64,000 bases of DNA from Acidipila sp. EB88. GTDB lineage: Bacteria; Acidobacteriota; Terriglobia; Terriglobales; Acidobacteriaceae. The notes beneath the pieces were generated by a model, which was not told the DNA's origin, made no database searches, and worked only from the letters and a program-made list of their open reading frames with translations. The translations under genes were made by a program, and so were the position numbers. The stretch is taken from NCBI RefSeq assembly GCF_003858395.1, contig NZ_QWEV01000005.1:3968001-4032000 (forward strand), written 5' to 3'. This document shows, in pieces, positions 38,473 to 49,138 of the stretch (position 1 is the first letter of the stretch; every line of letters starts with the position of its first letter).

Positions 38473-39942
38473 ATGGAAGCGCCGAGCGTCCCGACTCGTC
38501 ATACGATTGGGCCAGCCGGCAGCAAGCGACAGACTTACCGAGGTGCCACCCTGCCACAACCACACGCCAGGCTCGATGCAACACTGGGCACCGCCCAGCT
38601 TTGGGCCATCGCTGTTGGCCTCGTCATCTCCGGCGAGTATTTCGGCTGGAGCTATGGCTGGGCGAGCGCGGGAACACTGGGTTTTCTCGCCACCACGCTG
38701 TTCGTGGCGACGATCTACTGTGCCTTCATCTTCTCGTTTACAGAGCTCACCACGGCGATTCCCAGGGCAGGTGGCCCGTTCGCGTATGCCATGCGGGCGT
38801 TCGGCCCGCAGGTTGCCTACCTGGCCGGGGCAGCGACCCTGATCGAGTTTCTGTTCGCACCGCCGGCGATCGCGCTCGCCATCGGGTCGTACCTGAACGT
38901 GCAGTTCCCTGCGCTTGCTCCACGCACGGCCGCCATCGGCGCATACCTGGTCTTCATGGCGCTTAACATCGCCGGCGTGCAGATTGCCGCGAGCTTCGAG
39001 ATGGTAGTCACGGTGCTTGCCATTGCGGAGCTGCTGGTGTTTATGGCGGTCGTTGCGCCCGGGGCACACTGGAGCAACTTCGCCGCAGGCGGCTGGAGCA
39101 ACGCGCAAACTGGGCAGTTCACCACGCACTTCAGCCTGCATGCGTGGTCCGGCATGTTCGCTGCGGTGCCCTTTGCGATCTGGTTTTTCCTCGCCATCGA
39201 GGGCGTAGCCATGGCGGCGGAGGAGGTACGGCAGCCAAGGCGCTCGATCCCCATCGCCTACCTGGCCGGCATGGCGACCCTTGTGCTGCTGGCGCTGGGT
39301 GTCATGCTGTTCGCCGGTGCAGCGGGTGACTGGCGCGTTCTGGCCAACATCAACGATCCCCTGCCGCAGGCCATGAAGATGGTGGTCGGCGCCAGGAGTG
39401 GCTGGCTGCACATGCTGGTCTGGCTGGGGCTGTTCGGGCTGGTCGCTTCCTTTCACGGCATCATCCTGGCCTACTCCCGGCAGATCTTCGCGCTTTCGCG
39501 TGCTGGCTACCTGCCCGCTTGTCTCAGCAACATCCACCCAAGGCTGCACACGCCCTGGCTGGCCATCCTGGCCGGGGGCGCGGTGGGCGTCGCCGCAATC
39601 TTCAGCGATTCCTTCCTCCAAGTTGGCGGACTGCCGCTGACCGCCAACATCGTAACGATGTCGGTGCTGGGAGCGCTGGTCATGTACATCGTCAGCATGC
39701 TGTCCCTGTTTCGCCTGCGGCGGCGCGAGCCGCGGATGTCAAGGCCGTTCCGCGCGATTGGCTACCCGCTGCTCCCGCTGTGGGCGCTCGCCGGTTCCGC
39801 TGTCTGCCTGGCCAGCCTGCTCTGGTACAACCACGTGGTGTCCGTGCTCTTCGTGGCCCTGCTCGCGCTTGGCTACCTGTATTTCCGAATCGCGGGCCGC
39901 GGCGGGCAGGCGCAGCCAGAAGAGCAGCAGCAGCACCCGTAA
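38473..39942 (+). CDS. Ethanolamine permease (APC family)
   Basis: A 489-residue inner membrane transporter of the amino acid-polyamine-organocation superfamily, with about twelve hydrophobic segments. The first TM region reads ALGTAQ-like LGTAQLWAIAVGLVISGEYFG, where the GxVISGEYFGW stretch is characteristic of bacterial ethanolamine permeases. The function is supported by the eutB and eutC genes directly downstream, 43 bases away. ATG at 38473. The C-terminus is Gln-rich and cytosolic. Confidence 0.87.
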   Translation: MEAPSVPTRHTIGPAGSKRQTYRGATLPQPHARLDATLGTAQLWAIAVGLVISGEYFGWSYGWASAGTLGFLATTLFVATIYCAFIFSFTELTTAIPRAGGPFAYAMRAFGPQVAYLAGAATLIEFLFAPPAIALAIGSYLNVQFPALAPRTAAIGAYLVFMALNIAGVQIAASFEMVVTVLAIAELLVFMAVVAPGAHWSNFAAGGWSNAQTGQFTTHFSLHAWSGMFAAVPFAIWFFLAIEGVAMAAEEVRQPRRSIPIAYLAGMATLVLLALGVMLFAGAAGDWRVLANINDPLPQAMKMVVGARSGWLHMLVWLGLFGLVASFHGIILAYSRQIFALSRAGYLPACLSNIHPRLHTPWLAILAGGAVGVAAIFSDSFLQVGGLPLTANIVTMSVLGALVMYIVSMLSLFRLRRREPRMSRPFRAIGYPLLPLWALAGSAVCLASLLWYNHVVSVLFVALLALGYLYFRIAGRGGQAQPEEQQQHP

Positions 39943-39985
39943 GCTTTTTCCTGCAAACGTCGAGTACGATGGCTCAGGCAAACCT

Positions 39986-41413
39986 ATGCCCTTCGCGCAT
40001 ACCGTCGATCGCTGCACCTACCGCTTCGCCGACCTGAAAGTGCTCCTGGCGAAGGCAAGTCCGCTGCGCTCGGGCGATGCCATGGCTGGTCTTGCGGCAC
40101 AAACCGAGCAGGAGCGGGTCGCGGCCCGCATGGCCCTGGCTGCTGTTCCGTTGCGGCATTTTCTGTCGGAAGCCGTGATCCCCTACGAACAGGACGAGGT
40201 CACCCGGCTCATCGTCGATACGCACGACCTCGCCGCTTTCGCGCCGGTACAGCACCTTACCGTCGGCGGCTTTCGCGAGTGGCTGCTCGCGTACGCGCAA
40301 GACGCCGAATCGCTCCGAAGCATTGCGCCGGGCATCACGCCGGAGATGGCGGCCGCGGTGTGCAAGCTCATGCGCAACCAGGACCTGGTGCTGGTCGCGC
40401 AGAAGTGCAGCGTCGTCACACAATATCGCAACACGCTGGGCCTGCCCGGCCGCATGGCCACCCGCCTGCAACCGAACCATCCGACCGATGACCTGCGGGG
40501 CATCTTCGCCTCCGTCCTCGATGGCCTGATGTACGGCAGCGGCGACGCGGTGATCGGGATCAATCCGGCGGGCGACAACGTTCCCGGCACGGTGCGCCTG
40601 CTGCACGCTCTGGACGAGTTCCGCGAGCGGCACGACATCCCGGTGCAAACATGTGTACTTACACATGTGACAAATACGATCGAGGCCATGCGACAGGGTG
40701 CGCCGGTCGACCTGGTGTTTCAATCCATAGCTGGAACGGAGAAGGCGAATCGAAGTTTCGGCGTCGACCTTGCGCTGCTCGCGCAGGCGCAGGCAGAAGC
40801 CTTGGCGCTGGCACGCGCGCCTTTGCGCGGGCAAAGCGGCTGCGACCACGTCATGTACTTCGAGACCGGCCAGGGCAGCGCTCTTTCGGCTGACGCGCAC
40901 CAAGGGGTCGACCAGCAGACATGCGAAGCACGCGCGTACGCCGTGGCGAGGCGCTTTCAGCCCCTGCTTGTAAACACGGTAGTTGGCTTTATCGGGCCGG
41001 AGTACCTGTTCGACGGCAAGCAGATCCTGCGCGCCGGACTGGAAGACCACTTCTGTGGCAAGCTGCTGGGACTGCCCATGGGGTGCGACGTGTGCTACAC
41101 CAACCATGCCGAGGCCGACCAGGACGATATGGACACGCTGCTGACCATGCTGGCCGTGGCTGGGGTGAACTTCGTCATGGGGGTGCCCGGCGCAGACGAC
41201 GTGATGCTGAACTACCAGAGCACCTCCTTCCACGATGCGCTGTACGTGCGCGAGGTCCTGCATCGCCGACGCGCGCCCGAGTTCGAACAATGGCTCCAAC
41301 GCATGGGCATCACGGACAGCACCGGGCGGCTGGTGCCGGGTTCAAGGAGCGGACTGTGGTCACGACTGGGCAGCGAACTCCCGCACCTGTCGCGACCTCG
41401 GGGCCTGGCCTGA
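39986..41413 (+). CDS. eutB: Ethanolamine ammonia-lyase large subunit
   Basis: A 475-residue TIM-barrel subunit that, with EutC and adenosylcobalamin, converts ethanolamine to acetaldehyde and ammonia. Family blocks include IAPGITPEMAAAVCKLMRNQDLV, LQPNHPTDD, GINPAGDN, CVLTHVTNTIEAM, MYFETGQGSALSADAHQG and MGCDVCYTNHAEADQDDMD. ATG at 39986 matches the usual start; the frame is open further upstream within the permease gene. Its TGA overlaps the eutC ATG. No EutA reactivase, EutDEG or shell protein follows. Confidence 0.96.
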   Translation: MPFAHTVDRCTYRFADLKVLLAKASPLRSGDAMAGLAAQTEQERVAARMALAAVPLRHFLSEAVIPYEQDEVTRLIVDTHDLAAFAPVQHLTVGGFREWLLAYAQDAESLRSIAPGITPEMAAAVCKLMRNQDLVLVAQKCSVVTQYRNTLGLPGRMATRLQPNHPTDDLRGIFASVLDGLMYGSGDAVIGINPAGDNVPGTVRLLHALDEFRERHDIPVQTCVLTHVTNTIEAMRQGAPVDLVFQSIAGTEKANRSFGVDLALLAQAQAEALALARAPLRGQSGCDHVMYFETGQGSALSADAHQGVDQQTCEARAYAVARRFQPLLVNTVVGFIGPEYLFDGKQILRAGLEDHFCGKLLGLPMGCDVCYTNHAEADQDDMDTLLTMLAVAGVNFVMGVPGADDVMLNYQSTSFHDALYVREVLHRRRAPEFEQWLQRMGITDSTGRLVPGSRSGLWSRLGSELPHLSRPRGLA

Positions 41414-42294
41414 TGATGCGTGGCGGCCTGCCTGTCCCGCGTGTGGGCAAGCTGCCTGCTCCTAAACTCTCGCCTGCAGGCGAACTTTCCACCGTGGAGC
41501 CCGACCCATGGGAGGACCTGCGCCGCTACACACCCGCCCGCATTGCACTGGGCCGTGCCGGCGCCAGCCTGCCCACTGCAGAAGTCCTGGACTTCCAGAT
41601 GGCGCATGCCCAGGCGCGCGACGCGGTGCACCTCGCACTTGATTTTGCCGCCCTTGCCGGGGCGCTCCGCCAGGCGGGTTTTGCAACGGCGGCAGTGGAA
41701 AGCCTGGCGGCAACGCGGCAGGAATACGTACGACGGCCCGACCTGGGGCGTAGGCTTCATCCCGACTGCCGCGCCACGCTTGCGCCCGCACTGGGCGACG
41801 CAACGTCGGCGCAGCGCCTGACCCTGGTGGTCGCCGATGGGCTCTCCTCGCGCGCCGCTGCGACCCATGCGCTGCCCTTGCTGTGTGCGCTCCGCTCGCG
41901 CCTCATCGCGCATGCAGCGCGCTGGTCGATCGACACGATCATCCTGGCAAGCCAGGCGCGGGTAGCGCTGGCGGACGAGGTCGGCGCGTTGCGAAAGGCG
42001 GAAGCCGTGGTGATCCTGCTGGGAGAACGCCCAGGGCTCAGCTCACCGGACAGCCTGGGGCTGTACATGACTTACAGGCCTCGGCCCGGGCTCACCGATG
42101 CGGATCGCAACTGTATTTCCAATGTCAGGGCTGCCGGCCTCGGCTATGCGGAGGCGGCGTTGAAGCTGCACTTCCTGCTGGATGCTGCCCGGGCCGCCGG
42201 CGTCAGCGGCACCAGCGTCAAGGATCACACGGACCAGAGCGCAGATTCGCTCTCCGCGCTGCCTGGCTCTGACGCCTGCGATGCGGACCGGTAG
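41413..42294 (+). CDS. eutC: Ethanolamine ammonia-lyase small subunit
   Basis: A 293-residue cobalamin-binding small subunit of ethanolamine ammonia-lyase. TPARIALGRAGASLPTAEVLDFQMAHAQARDAVH near the start is the classical EutC signature (shown here only in part: RIALGRAGASLPTAEVLDF). GLYMTYRPRPGLTDADRNCIS is the conserved C-terminal block. ATG at 41413 overlaps the eutB stop; the next in-frame ATG is at 41416. Together the three genes give uptake and cleavage of ethanolamine, a membrane-lipid degradation product. Confidence 0.95.
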   Translation: MMRGGLPVPRVGKLPAPKLSPAGELSTVEPDPWEDLRRYTPARIALGRAGASLPTAEVLDFQMAHAQARDAVHLALDFAALAGALRQAGFATAAVESLAATRQEYVRRPDLGRRLHPDCRATLAPALGDATSAQRLTLVVADGLSSRAAATHALPLLCALRSRLIAHAARWSIDTIILASQARVALADEVGALRKAEAVVILLGERPGLSSPDSLGLYMTYRPRPGLTDADRNCISNVRAAGLGYAEAALKLHFLLDAARAAGVSGTSVKDHTDQSADSLSALPGSDACDADR

Positions 42295-42328
42295 ACGCAA
42301 TGCCCTGCCGACAACACTGACTGCCCGG

Positions 42329-42344
42329 CATGCATCTATGCATG
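42329..42344. promoter_or_regulatory. Palindrome CATGCAT-ct-ATGCATG
   Basis: Perfect 7-bp arms with a 2-base centre, 31 bases before the start of the small secreted protein gene and 35 bases after eutC. It may be an operator or a weak terminator structure. Confidence 0.3.
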
Positions 42345-42374
42345 GGTTTGCGGTTGAGAACGAGAGGAAACCAG

Positions 42375-42776
42375 ATGAACACTTTCCGCCGTATTGCCAT
42401 TGCCGGGTTTGCATTTTGCTTCATAGGCGGCACGTCCGCCCTGCACGCACAGTATGGACCGCCGCAGGGGCCACCCCCGCAAGGCTATGGTCAGGGTCCA
42501 GGTGGACCAGGCGGGCCGGGCGGCTACGGACAGGGCGGCTGGGACGCTCCACCCCAGGCGTACAGCGACATCCAGCGGCGCGGCTTCCATGATGGCGTTG
42601 AGGGCGCGCGTAAGGATTTCGAGAACCATCGCCAGCCGAACGTCAATAACCGCGACGAATACCGCCATCCCGACAACGTGCCCGGGCGCCTGCGTCGCGA
42701 TTACCGCGCGGCCTTCCGGAGCGGATACCAGGCAGGCGTGCAACACATCATGCGCGGTGGCCCCGGTCCCCGCTGA
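42375..42776 (+). CDS. Small secreted Gly/Pro/Gln-rich protein
   Basis: A 133-residue exported protein. ATG at 42375 has GAGAGGAAAC upstream; the signal peptide ends at ALHAQ. A low-complexity Gly-Pro-Gln region (about residues 26-55) is followed by two related helical units: RRGFHDGVEGARKDFENH and RAAFRSGYQAGVQHI, with RDEYRHP between. This organisation is familiar from acidobacterial hypothetical proteins with no assigned role. It is not part of the ethanolamine pathway as far as can be seen. Confidence 0.7.
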   Translation: MNTFRRIAIAGFAFCFIGGTSALHAQYGPPQGPPPQGYGQGPGGPGGPGGYGQGGWDAPPQAYSDIQRRGFHDGVEGARKDFENHRQPNVNNRDEYRHPDNVPGRLRRDYRAAFRSGYQAGVQHIMRGGPGPR

Positions 42777-42805
42777 ACTGCCGGCGCCTGAGAACTCCTG
42801 AAACA

Positions 42806-42839
42806 AAACAAGCCTGCCTGAACATCGGCAGGCTTGTTT
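42806..42839. terminator. 13-bp perfect hairpin terminator
   Basis: AAACAAGCCTGCC and GGCAGGCTTGTTT form a perfect 13-bp stem with an 8-base loop between the convergent small secreted protein gene and the HAD phosphatase gene. The ends are A-rich on one side and T-rich on the other, so it can serve both directions. Confidence 0.8.
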
Positions 42840-42852
42840 CATGTTGCTTGCT

Positions 42853-43464
42853 TTACTGAGTGGCGCCCCGCAGCAAAGAGTGCGGAATCCGCACCCACTG
42901 CATGCCTGCTGCCTCCGCTGAAGCAATGCCCGCATCCGCGTCTTCCCACACCAGGCACTCCTTTGCCGCGACACCCAGCCGGGCTGCGGCCGTGAGGAAA
43001 GGCTCTGGATCCGGCTTGCCGTGGGTGTAATCTTCTGCGCCGACGATAACCTTGAAATGGTCCAGCAAGCCGAGGATTTCCAGCGTTTTGTAGATCGACG
43101 CACGGGGCGACCCGGAGACGATAGCGAAAGGAATCTTGCCGTGTTGTGCGTGGATGTGCTCCACCACCGCGGCGACTGGCTGCATCTCCGACAGCATGCT
43201 CAGGTAGAGCTCTTCCTTGCGGCGGGCTGTTTCCGCCGGCGCCATGTGATAGCCAAACTGCTCGTTCAGCATCTCCACCGTGCGCGGCAGCGGGATGCCG
43301 CCCAGGTTGTAGAACAGGTCTTCCGGAAAGGTGTTTCCCTGCTCCTCTACTGCCTGCGACCAGGAGCGGTAATGCAGCGGCATGGAATCGGCCACGGTGC
43401 CATCCAGATCAAACAGGTAAGCGCTGAACGGTCCGGGCGGTACAAGAAGAGCGTTGTCAGCCAT
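42853..43464 (-). CDS. HAD superfamily hydrolase (phosphatase/phosphoglucomutase-like)
   Basis: A 203-residue cytosolic HAD-fold enzyme. Motif I is LFDLDGTVADS with the nucleophile Asp, motif II Ser in AIVSGSPR, motif III Lys in HGKPDPEPF and motif IV WEDADAGI. The helical cap (about residues 30-90) fits the beta-phosphoglucomutase/phosphoglycolate phosphatase branch. The substrate is a small phosphate ester or sugar phosphate. The start at 43464 has GGAAGGAG upstream. Confidence 0.88.
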   Translation of the reverse strand: MADNALLVPPGPFSAYLFDLDGTVADSMPLHYRSWSQAVEEQGNTFPEDLFYNLGGIPLPRTVEMLNEQFGYHMAPAETARRKEELYLSMLSEMQPVAAVVEHIHAQHGKIPFAIVSGSPRASIYKTLEILGLLDHFKVIVGAEDYTHGKPDPEPFLTAAARLGVAAKECLVWEDADAGIASAEAAGMQWVRIPHSLLRGATQ

Positions 43465-43569
43465 GCAGAAAAGGCTCCTTCCCTGTCAGCCTAAGCCATT
43501 TAGCCATGATTTGCGCTTGAAAGTGGCCCGACTCTGACCCAAACGATCACTCGCGAGGAGCGAGCCGCA

Positions 43570-43575
43570 TATAAT
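43570..43575 (+). promoter_or_regulatory. Consensus -10 element upstream of the CysJ-like gene
   Basis: TATAAT at 43570-43575, 34 bases before the ATG at 43610. A -35 box at normal spacing is poor (TCACTC at 43547), so an activator may be needed. Confidence 0.45.
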
Positions 43576-43609
43576 TTCAAGGATGCGCACTGAGCGCGCC
43601 TGACCAACT

Positions 43610-44749
43610 ATGAGCACAGAGAAGCAGAAGTACACGCGCAATAACCCATTTATGTCGCGCATGCTGGTGAACAGCCGCATGACGGATCCCGTGTCTGAAA
43701 AAGAGACCCGCCACATCGAGTTGTCATTAGAACCGGGTATGGACTACACCCCGGGCGATGCCGTTGGCATCGTTCCGGAAAACCGCCCGTCGGAAGTGGC
43801 CGAGGTACTCGCGGCTCTGCACCTCACAGGTGATGAGCGCGTGCTCGACCACTACAAGAAAGAGATCTCGCTCGAGGAAGCCCTGCGCACGCGCCTGGCC
43901 ATCGGCAAGCTTACGCGCTCGTCGGTGGTGCAGTACGGCAAGCTTGTGCAGCACGCGGACCTGCAACTCCTGTCGCAGGCGGAACATCGCTCCAAGGCGG
44001 ATGAATGGGTATACGGTCGCGAGTTCATCGACCTGCTGCGCGAGTATCCGGGCGGCATCACCAATCCGCAGCAGCTGTTCACCGTGCTCGCGCGGCTGAC
44101 ACCGCGCATGTACTCAATCGCCTCCTCGCAGGCCATGGCCAATGATGCCGTGCATACCATCGTGCGCGTCATCCGCTACCACACGCACAATCGTGATCGC
44201 CAGGGACTCTGCTCCGGACACCTGGGCGAGCGTGCACCCGAAGGCGAAAGCATGCCGATCTTTCTGCATGCGAACAACAACTTCCGGCTTCCCGAGGATC
44301 CCACCGCACCTGTCATCATGGTTGGCCCCGGGACGGGCATTGCGCCGTTCCGCGCGTTCCTGCAGCACCGCAAGGCACACGGACACACGGGACAGAACTG
44401 GCTCTTCTTCGGTGACCAGCGCCGCGAGACAGATTTCCTGTACAAGGACGACCTTGAAGGCATGGTGAAAGACGGCGTGCTGACACGCCTCGACCTGGCG
44501 TTCTCACGCGACCAGCCGAAGAAGGTCTACGTGCAGGACCGCATGACCGAGAACGGGCACGAGCTGTTCCAGTGGCTCGAGCGCGGCGCGTACTTCTACG
44601 TTTGTGGCGATGCGACGCGCATGGCCAAGGACGTGGAGACTGCACTGCTTGATTCCATCGCCAAGGGGCATAACTCCACCCCGGACGATGCGCAGGCATA
44701 CCTTGCGGAAATGAAGAAGAACAAGCGTTACCAGCTCGACGTGTACTAG
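43610..44749 (+). CDS. CysJ-like NADPH-dependent flavoprotein reductase without flavodoxin domain
   Basis: A 379-residue FAD/NADPH reductase. FAD-binding motif RMYSIASS at about 166, the flavin loop GLCSGHLGERAPEG, NADPH phosphate loop GPGTGIAPFRAF near 240, and the C-terminal CGDATRMAKDVETALL and KRYQLDVY are those of sulfite reductase flavoprotein alpha. The flavodoxin domain of about 200 residues present in E. coli CysJ is absent, so electrons must go to a separate flavodoxin or ferredoxin or directly to a partner. No cysI is adjacent. Similar short forms are known in other phyla. Confidence 0.88.
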   Translation: MSTEKQKYTRNNPFMSRMLVNSRMTDPVSEKETRHIELSLEPGMDYTPGDAVGIVPENRPSEVAEVLAALHLTGDERVLDHYKKEISLEEALRTRLAIGKLTRSSVVQYGKLVQHADLQLLSQAEHRSKADEWVYGREFIDLLREYPGGITNPQQLFTVLARLTPRMYSIASSQAMANDAVHTIVRVIRYHTHNRDRQGLCSGHLGERAPEGESMPIFLHANNNFRLPEDPTAPVIMVGPGTGIAPFRAFLQHRKAHGHTGQNWLFFGDQRRETDFLYKDDLEGMVKDGVLTRLDLAFSRDQPKKVYVQDRMTENGHELFQWLERGAYFYVCGDATRMAKDVETALLDSIAKGHNSTPDDAQAYLAEMKKNKRYQLDVY

Positions 44750-44777
44750 CGCCCAGGCTGCAACAGTTCTAAAAACG

Positions 44778-44804
44778 AAGGCTCCGAGCTTCCTCGGGGC
44801 CTTT
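44778..44804 (+). terminator. Terminator after the CysJ-like gene
   Basis: AAGGC-TCCGAG and CTCGG-GGCCTTT form a stem with a CTTC loop and end in CTTT, 28 bases after the stop. Confidence 0.6.
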
Positions 44805-44868
44805 GCTGCGTTGCGACTTAGCTAAGAGCAGGTTTGCATTTCCACGCCGACCGCGTGCAGAGAGGTGA

Positions 44869-46494
44869 CTACCCTTTGCGCACGCGAAGATCAGACCCGC
44901 TCATCTCGCGAGGCTGGTCCAGTCCGAGCAGGCCCAGGATCGTCGGAGAAAGATCCCGCAGGGAGCCGCCCTCGCGCAGCGTGTACTCACTGGCCTGCTC
45001 ATCCACAAGAATGAACGGTACCGGGTTTGTCGTGTGCGACGTATGCGGGCCCCCCGAAACCGGGTCTACCATCTGCTCGGCATTGCCATGATCCGCCGTG
45101 ATCAGCATCGATCCGCCCCGCGCACGCAGGCTCTGGTAAATTCTGCCCAGCGAGCTGTCCACGGTTTCCACGCCGCGAATCGTCGGGGCCAGTTGGCCGG
45201 AGTGCGCCACCATGTCGGCGTTTGCAAAGTTCACGACCACAAGATCAAACGCCGTGTCGTCGATCGCCTTGATCACCGCGTCAGCAACGCCTGCAGCGCT
45301 CATCTCTGGCGCCAGATCGTAGGTCGCCACTTTCTGTGACGGCACCAGCACGCGGTCTTCGCCAGGAAACGCCTTCTCGATGCCGCCGTTGAAGAAGTAC
45401 GTGACGTGTGCGTACTTTTCCGTTTCTGCAATGCGAAGGTTGCGCAAATTTCCCTTGGCCAGCAGGTTGGCCAGGAGATTATCCATGGACTGCGGCTCGA
45501 TCACGCGCGGCACGGAGAAGTTCTTCTCGTACTGCGTCATGCTGACGAAGAACAGGTCCGAGGGAATCTCGTTGCGCGGAATCGCGGCGTCCTGCTCCGC
45601 GATTTGCGGCAGCTCGCGCCCGTCATCCTTGGTCAAACCACTGTTGCGCGCCAGGATGCGTGTAATCTGCCGAACCCGGTCAGCCCGGTAGTTGAACAGG
45701 ATGCAGGCATCGCCCGACTGGATGGTGGCCGTCGGCTTGCCTCCATCTGTAACCACAAACGGCACGATAAACTCATCCTTCGTGTTGTTGCTGTAACACT
45801 CCCGCACGCGCGCCACGGCGTCCTCGTACGCACCGCCCTCGGCCACGCCCGCGATCATGGCGTCGGAGGCTTTCTTCTCGCGTTCCCAGCGCATGTCACG
45901 ATCCATCGCGTAATACCGGCCCGACACAGTCGCGATCCTGCCGACGCCGTACTCGTGGATCTTCGCAAGCAATTGCTCTAGATACCCGGCACCGCTGGTG
46001 GGCAGCGTATCGCGTCCATCCAGAAATGCATGCACATACACGCGCTCGAGACCTTGTTCCTTCGCCGCGCGCAGCAGTGCGTACAGATGATTCTGGTGCG
46101 CATGCACGCCGCCGTCCGACACAAGGCCCATCAGGTGCAAAGCGCGGCCATGCTCACGCGCATGGGCAAACGCAGCAGCAATCGCTGGCTCCTGCGCCAG
46201 GCGATTCTCTGCCACCAGCACATCGATCCGGGTGATGTCCATTTCAACCACGCGACCGGCCCCGATGTTGAGGTGGCCTACCTCGCTGTTGCCCATCTGC
46301 CCGTCGGGCAGGCCGACAAAGTGTTCTGACGCTCGCAGCAGTGTGCTTGGAAACTCGCGCAGCAGCCGATCGTACGTGGGCTTGCGGGCGAGCGCGACGG
46401 CATTGTTCTCCTCGCGCGGGCTGATGCCCCATCCATCCAGGATGGCGAGAACCAGCGGGCGCTTATAGGCGGAGCCAGCAGAGCTGAGGGACAT
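44869..46494 (-). CDS. gpmI: 2,3-bisphosphoglycerate-independent phosphoglycerate mutase
   Basis: A 541-residue Mn-dependent alkaline-phosphatase-fold enzyme that interconverts 3- and 2-phosphoglycerate in glycolysis. The nucleophile Ser lies in [14 protein letters not shown]; metal-binding motifs are LDGWGIS near the start and [10 protein letters not shown] near the C-terminus. The start at 46494 is preceded by AAGGAGG, the best ribosome binding site in this part of the window. Enolase, the next step of glycolysis, is 860 bases upstream on the same strand. Confidence 0.97.
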   Translation of the reverse strand: MSLSSAGSAYKRPLVLAILDGWGISPREENNAVALARKPTYDRLLREFPSTLLRASEHFVGLPDGQMGNSEVGHLNIGAGRVVEMDITRIDVLVAENRLAQEPAIAAAFAHAREHGRALHLMGLVSDGGVHAHQNHLYALLRAAKEQGLERVYVHAFLDGRDTLPTSGAGYLEQLLAKIHEYGVGRIATVSGRYYAMDRDMRWEREKKASDAMIAGVAEGGAYEDAVARVRECYSNNTKDEFIVPFVVTDGGKPTATIQSGDACILFNYRADRVRQITRILARNSGLTKDDGRELPQIAEQDAAIPRNEIPSDLFFVSMTQYEKNFSVPRVIEPQSMDNLLANLLAKGNLRNLRIAETEKYAHVTYFFNGGIEKAFPGEDRVLVPSQKVATYDLAPEMSAAGVADAVIKAIDDTAFDLVVVNFANADMVAHSGQLAPTIRGVETVDSSLGRIYQSLRARGGSMLITADHGNAEQMVDPVSGGPHTSHTTNPVPFILVDEQASEYTLREGGSLRDLSPTILGLLGLDQPREMSGSDLRVRKG

Positions 46495-46583
46495 AGGGAA
46501 GGCCTCCTTGCACAAACTGCAGATGCAGCGAAGCCTGGCGAGGTGGCATAGGTGCCACCAACCGCCAGGCTTCTTGGTTCAGG

Positions 46584-47213
46584 TTACTGCTGTGGCTTCT
46601 TCGGGGTAGTCGGCGCGGTGCCCGACGGAGCCGCAGGTGCGCCCAGTGTCGGCGCAGGTGCAGCGTGCTGCTGCTCGTAGGTCTTCTGCGCAGCTTCGAT
46701 CTCTGCCTTGTGGCGTTCGATCACCGCACGTGCGGTGTCCTGGCCATTCTTCAGAGCCGTCTGCTGGATCTCGCTCGAGAGATAAGGCGTGATCGCAAGC
46801 AGATCCTTACCGGCCGGGGTCTTGTAGAACGCGATGATCTGCGTGGCGTTCTCGGTCGAAAGGTAGCGCTGATAGGTCGTGACGATCGGGCCTTCGATGT
46901 CCATCTTGTCGAGGCTCGCCTTCATGTCGGTCTTTACATCCGCCGGCACAAAGGGAGGGAACGCGCGCTGGAAGTACGCCATGATGTTCTCAATCAAGCG
47001 AGACTTGGTCTGGTCTGCACCAGTCAACTGCATCAACTCGTGTGCCTGCTCGATCGTCAGTGGATGCGCGGGCGCCGGTGGCTGCCCAGGCTTCGCCGAG
47101 CCAGCGGTGGGGAGCGGCGGGACGGGCTTGGCGGCAGGAGCGGCGGAGGTTTGCGCCATCACGGAGACGGCGAGCAGAAATGGCGCAACAGCGCCAACGA
47201 CGAACTTGTGCAA
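46584..47213 (-). CDS. DUF2059 domain exported protein
   Basis: A 209-residue exported protein. TTG at 47213 has AGGAG at good distance and yields a signal peptide ending in VMAQ; the frame runs on to 47324 but without a good start. After a proline-rich spacer, DUF2059 begins near residue 75 (AHELMQLTGADQTKSRLIENIMA ... RYLSTENATQIIAFYKTPAGKDLL). The family is helical, periplasmic and of unknown function. It lies between eno and gpmI on the same strand, though separated from eno by a terminator. Confidence 0.82.
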   Translation of the reverse strand: MHKFVVGAVAPFLLAVSVMAQTSAAPAAKPVPPLPTAGSAKPGQPPAPAHPLTIEQAHELMQLTGADQTKSRLIENIMAYFQRAFPPFVPADVKTDMKASLDKMDIEGPIVTTYQRYLSTENATQIIAFYKTPAGKDLLAITPYLSSEIQQTALKNGQDTARAVIERHKAEIEAAQKTYEQQHAAPAPTLGAPAAPSGTAPTTPKKPQQ

Positions 47214-47297
47214 AGAGAAACTCCTGAAGTGCGGAATGCGTTTTCCGTTCGAGAAGAGTTGGCGCCGGTCAGAATCGATGCGGACCGGTGCAGGAGA

Positions 47298-47329
47298 AGC
47301 AGGTGCGCTCATGGTCGAGCGCACCTGCT
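47298..47329 (-). terminator. Hairpin downstream of eno
   Basis: AGCAGGTGCGCTC pairs with GAGCGCACCTGCT (13 bp, perfect) across a 6-base loop, 21 bases beyond the eno stop. The following minus-strand bases (GCTTCTCC) are only weakly T-rich. Confidence 0.65.
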
Positions 47330-47350
47330 CCCGGTGCTTCAGCAGTAAAA

Positions 47351-49138
<1,788 letters not shown>

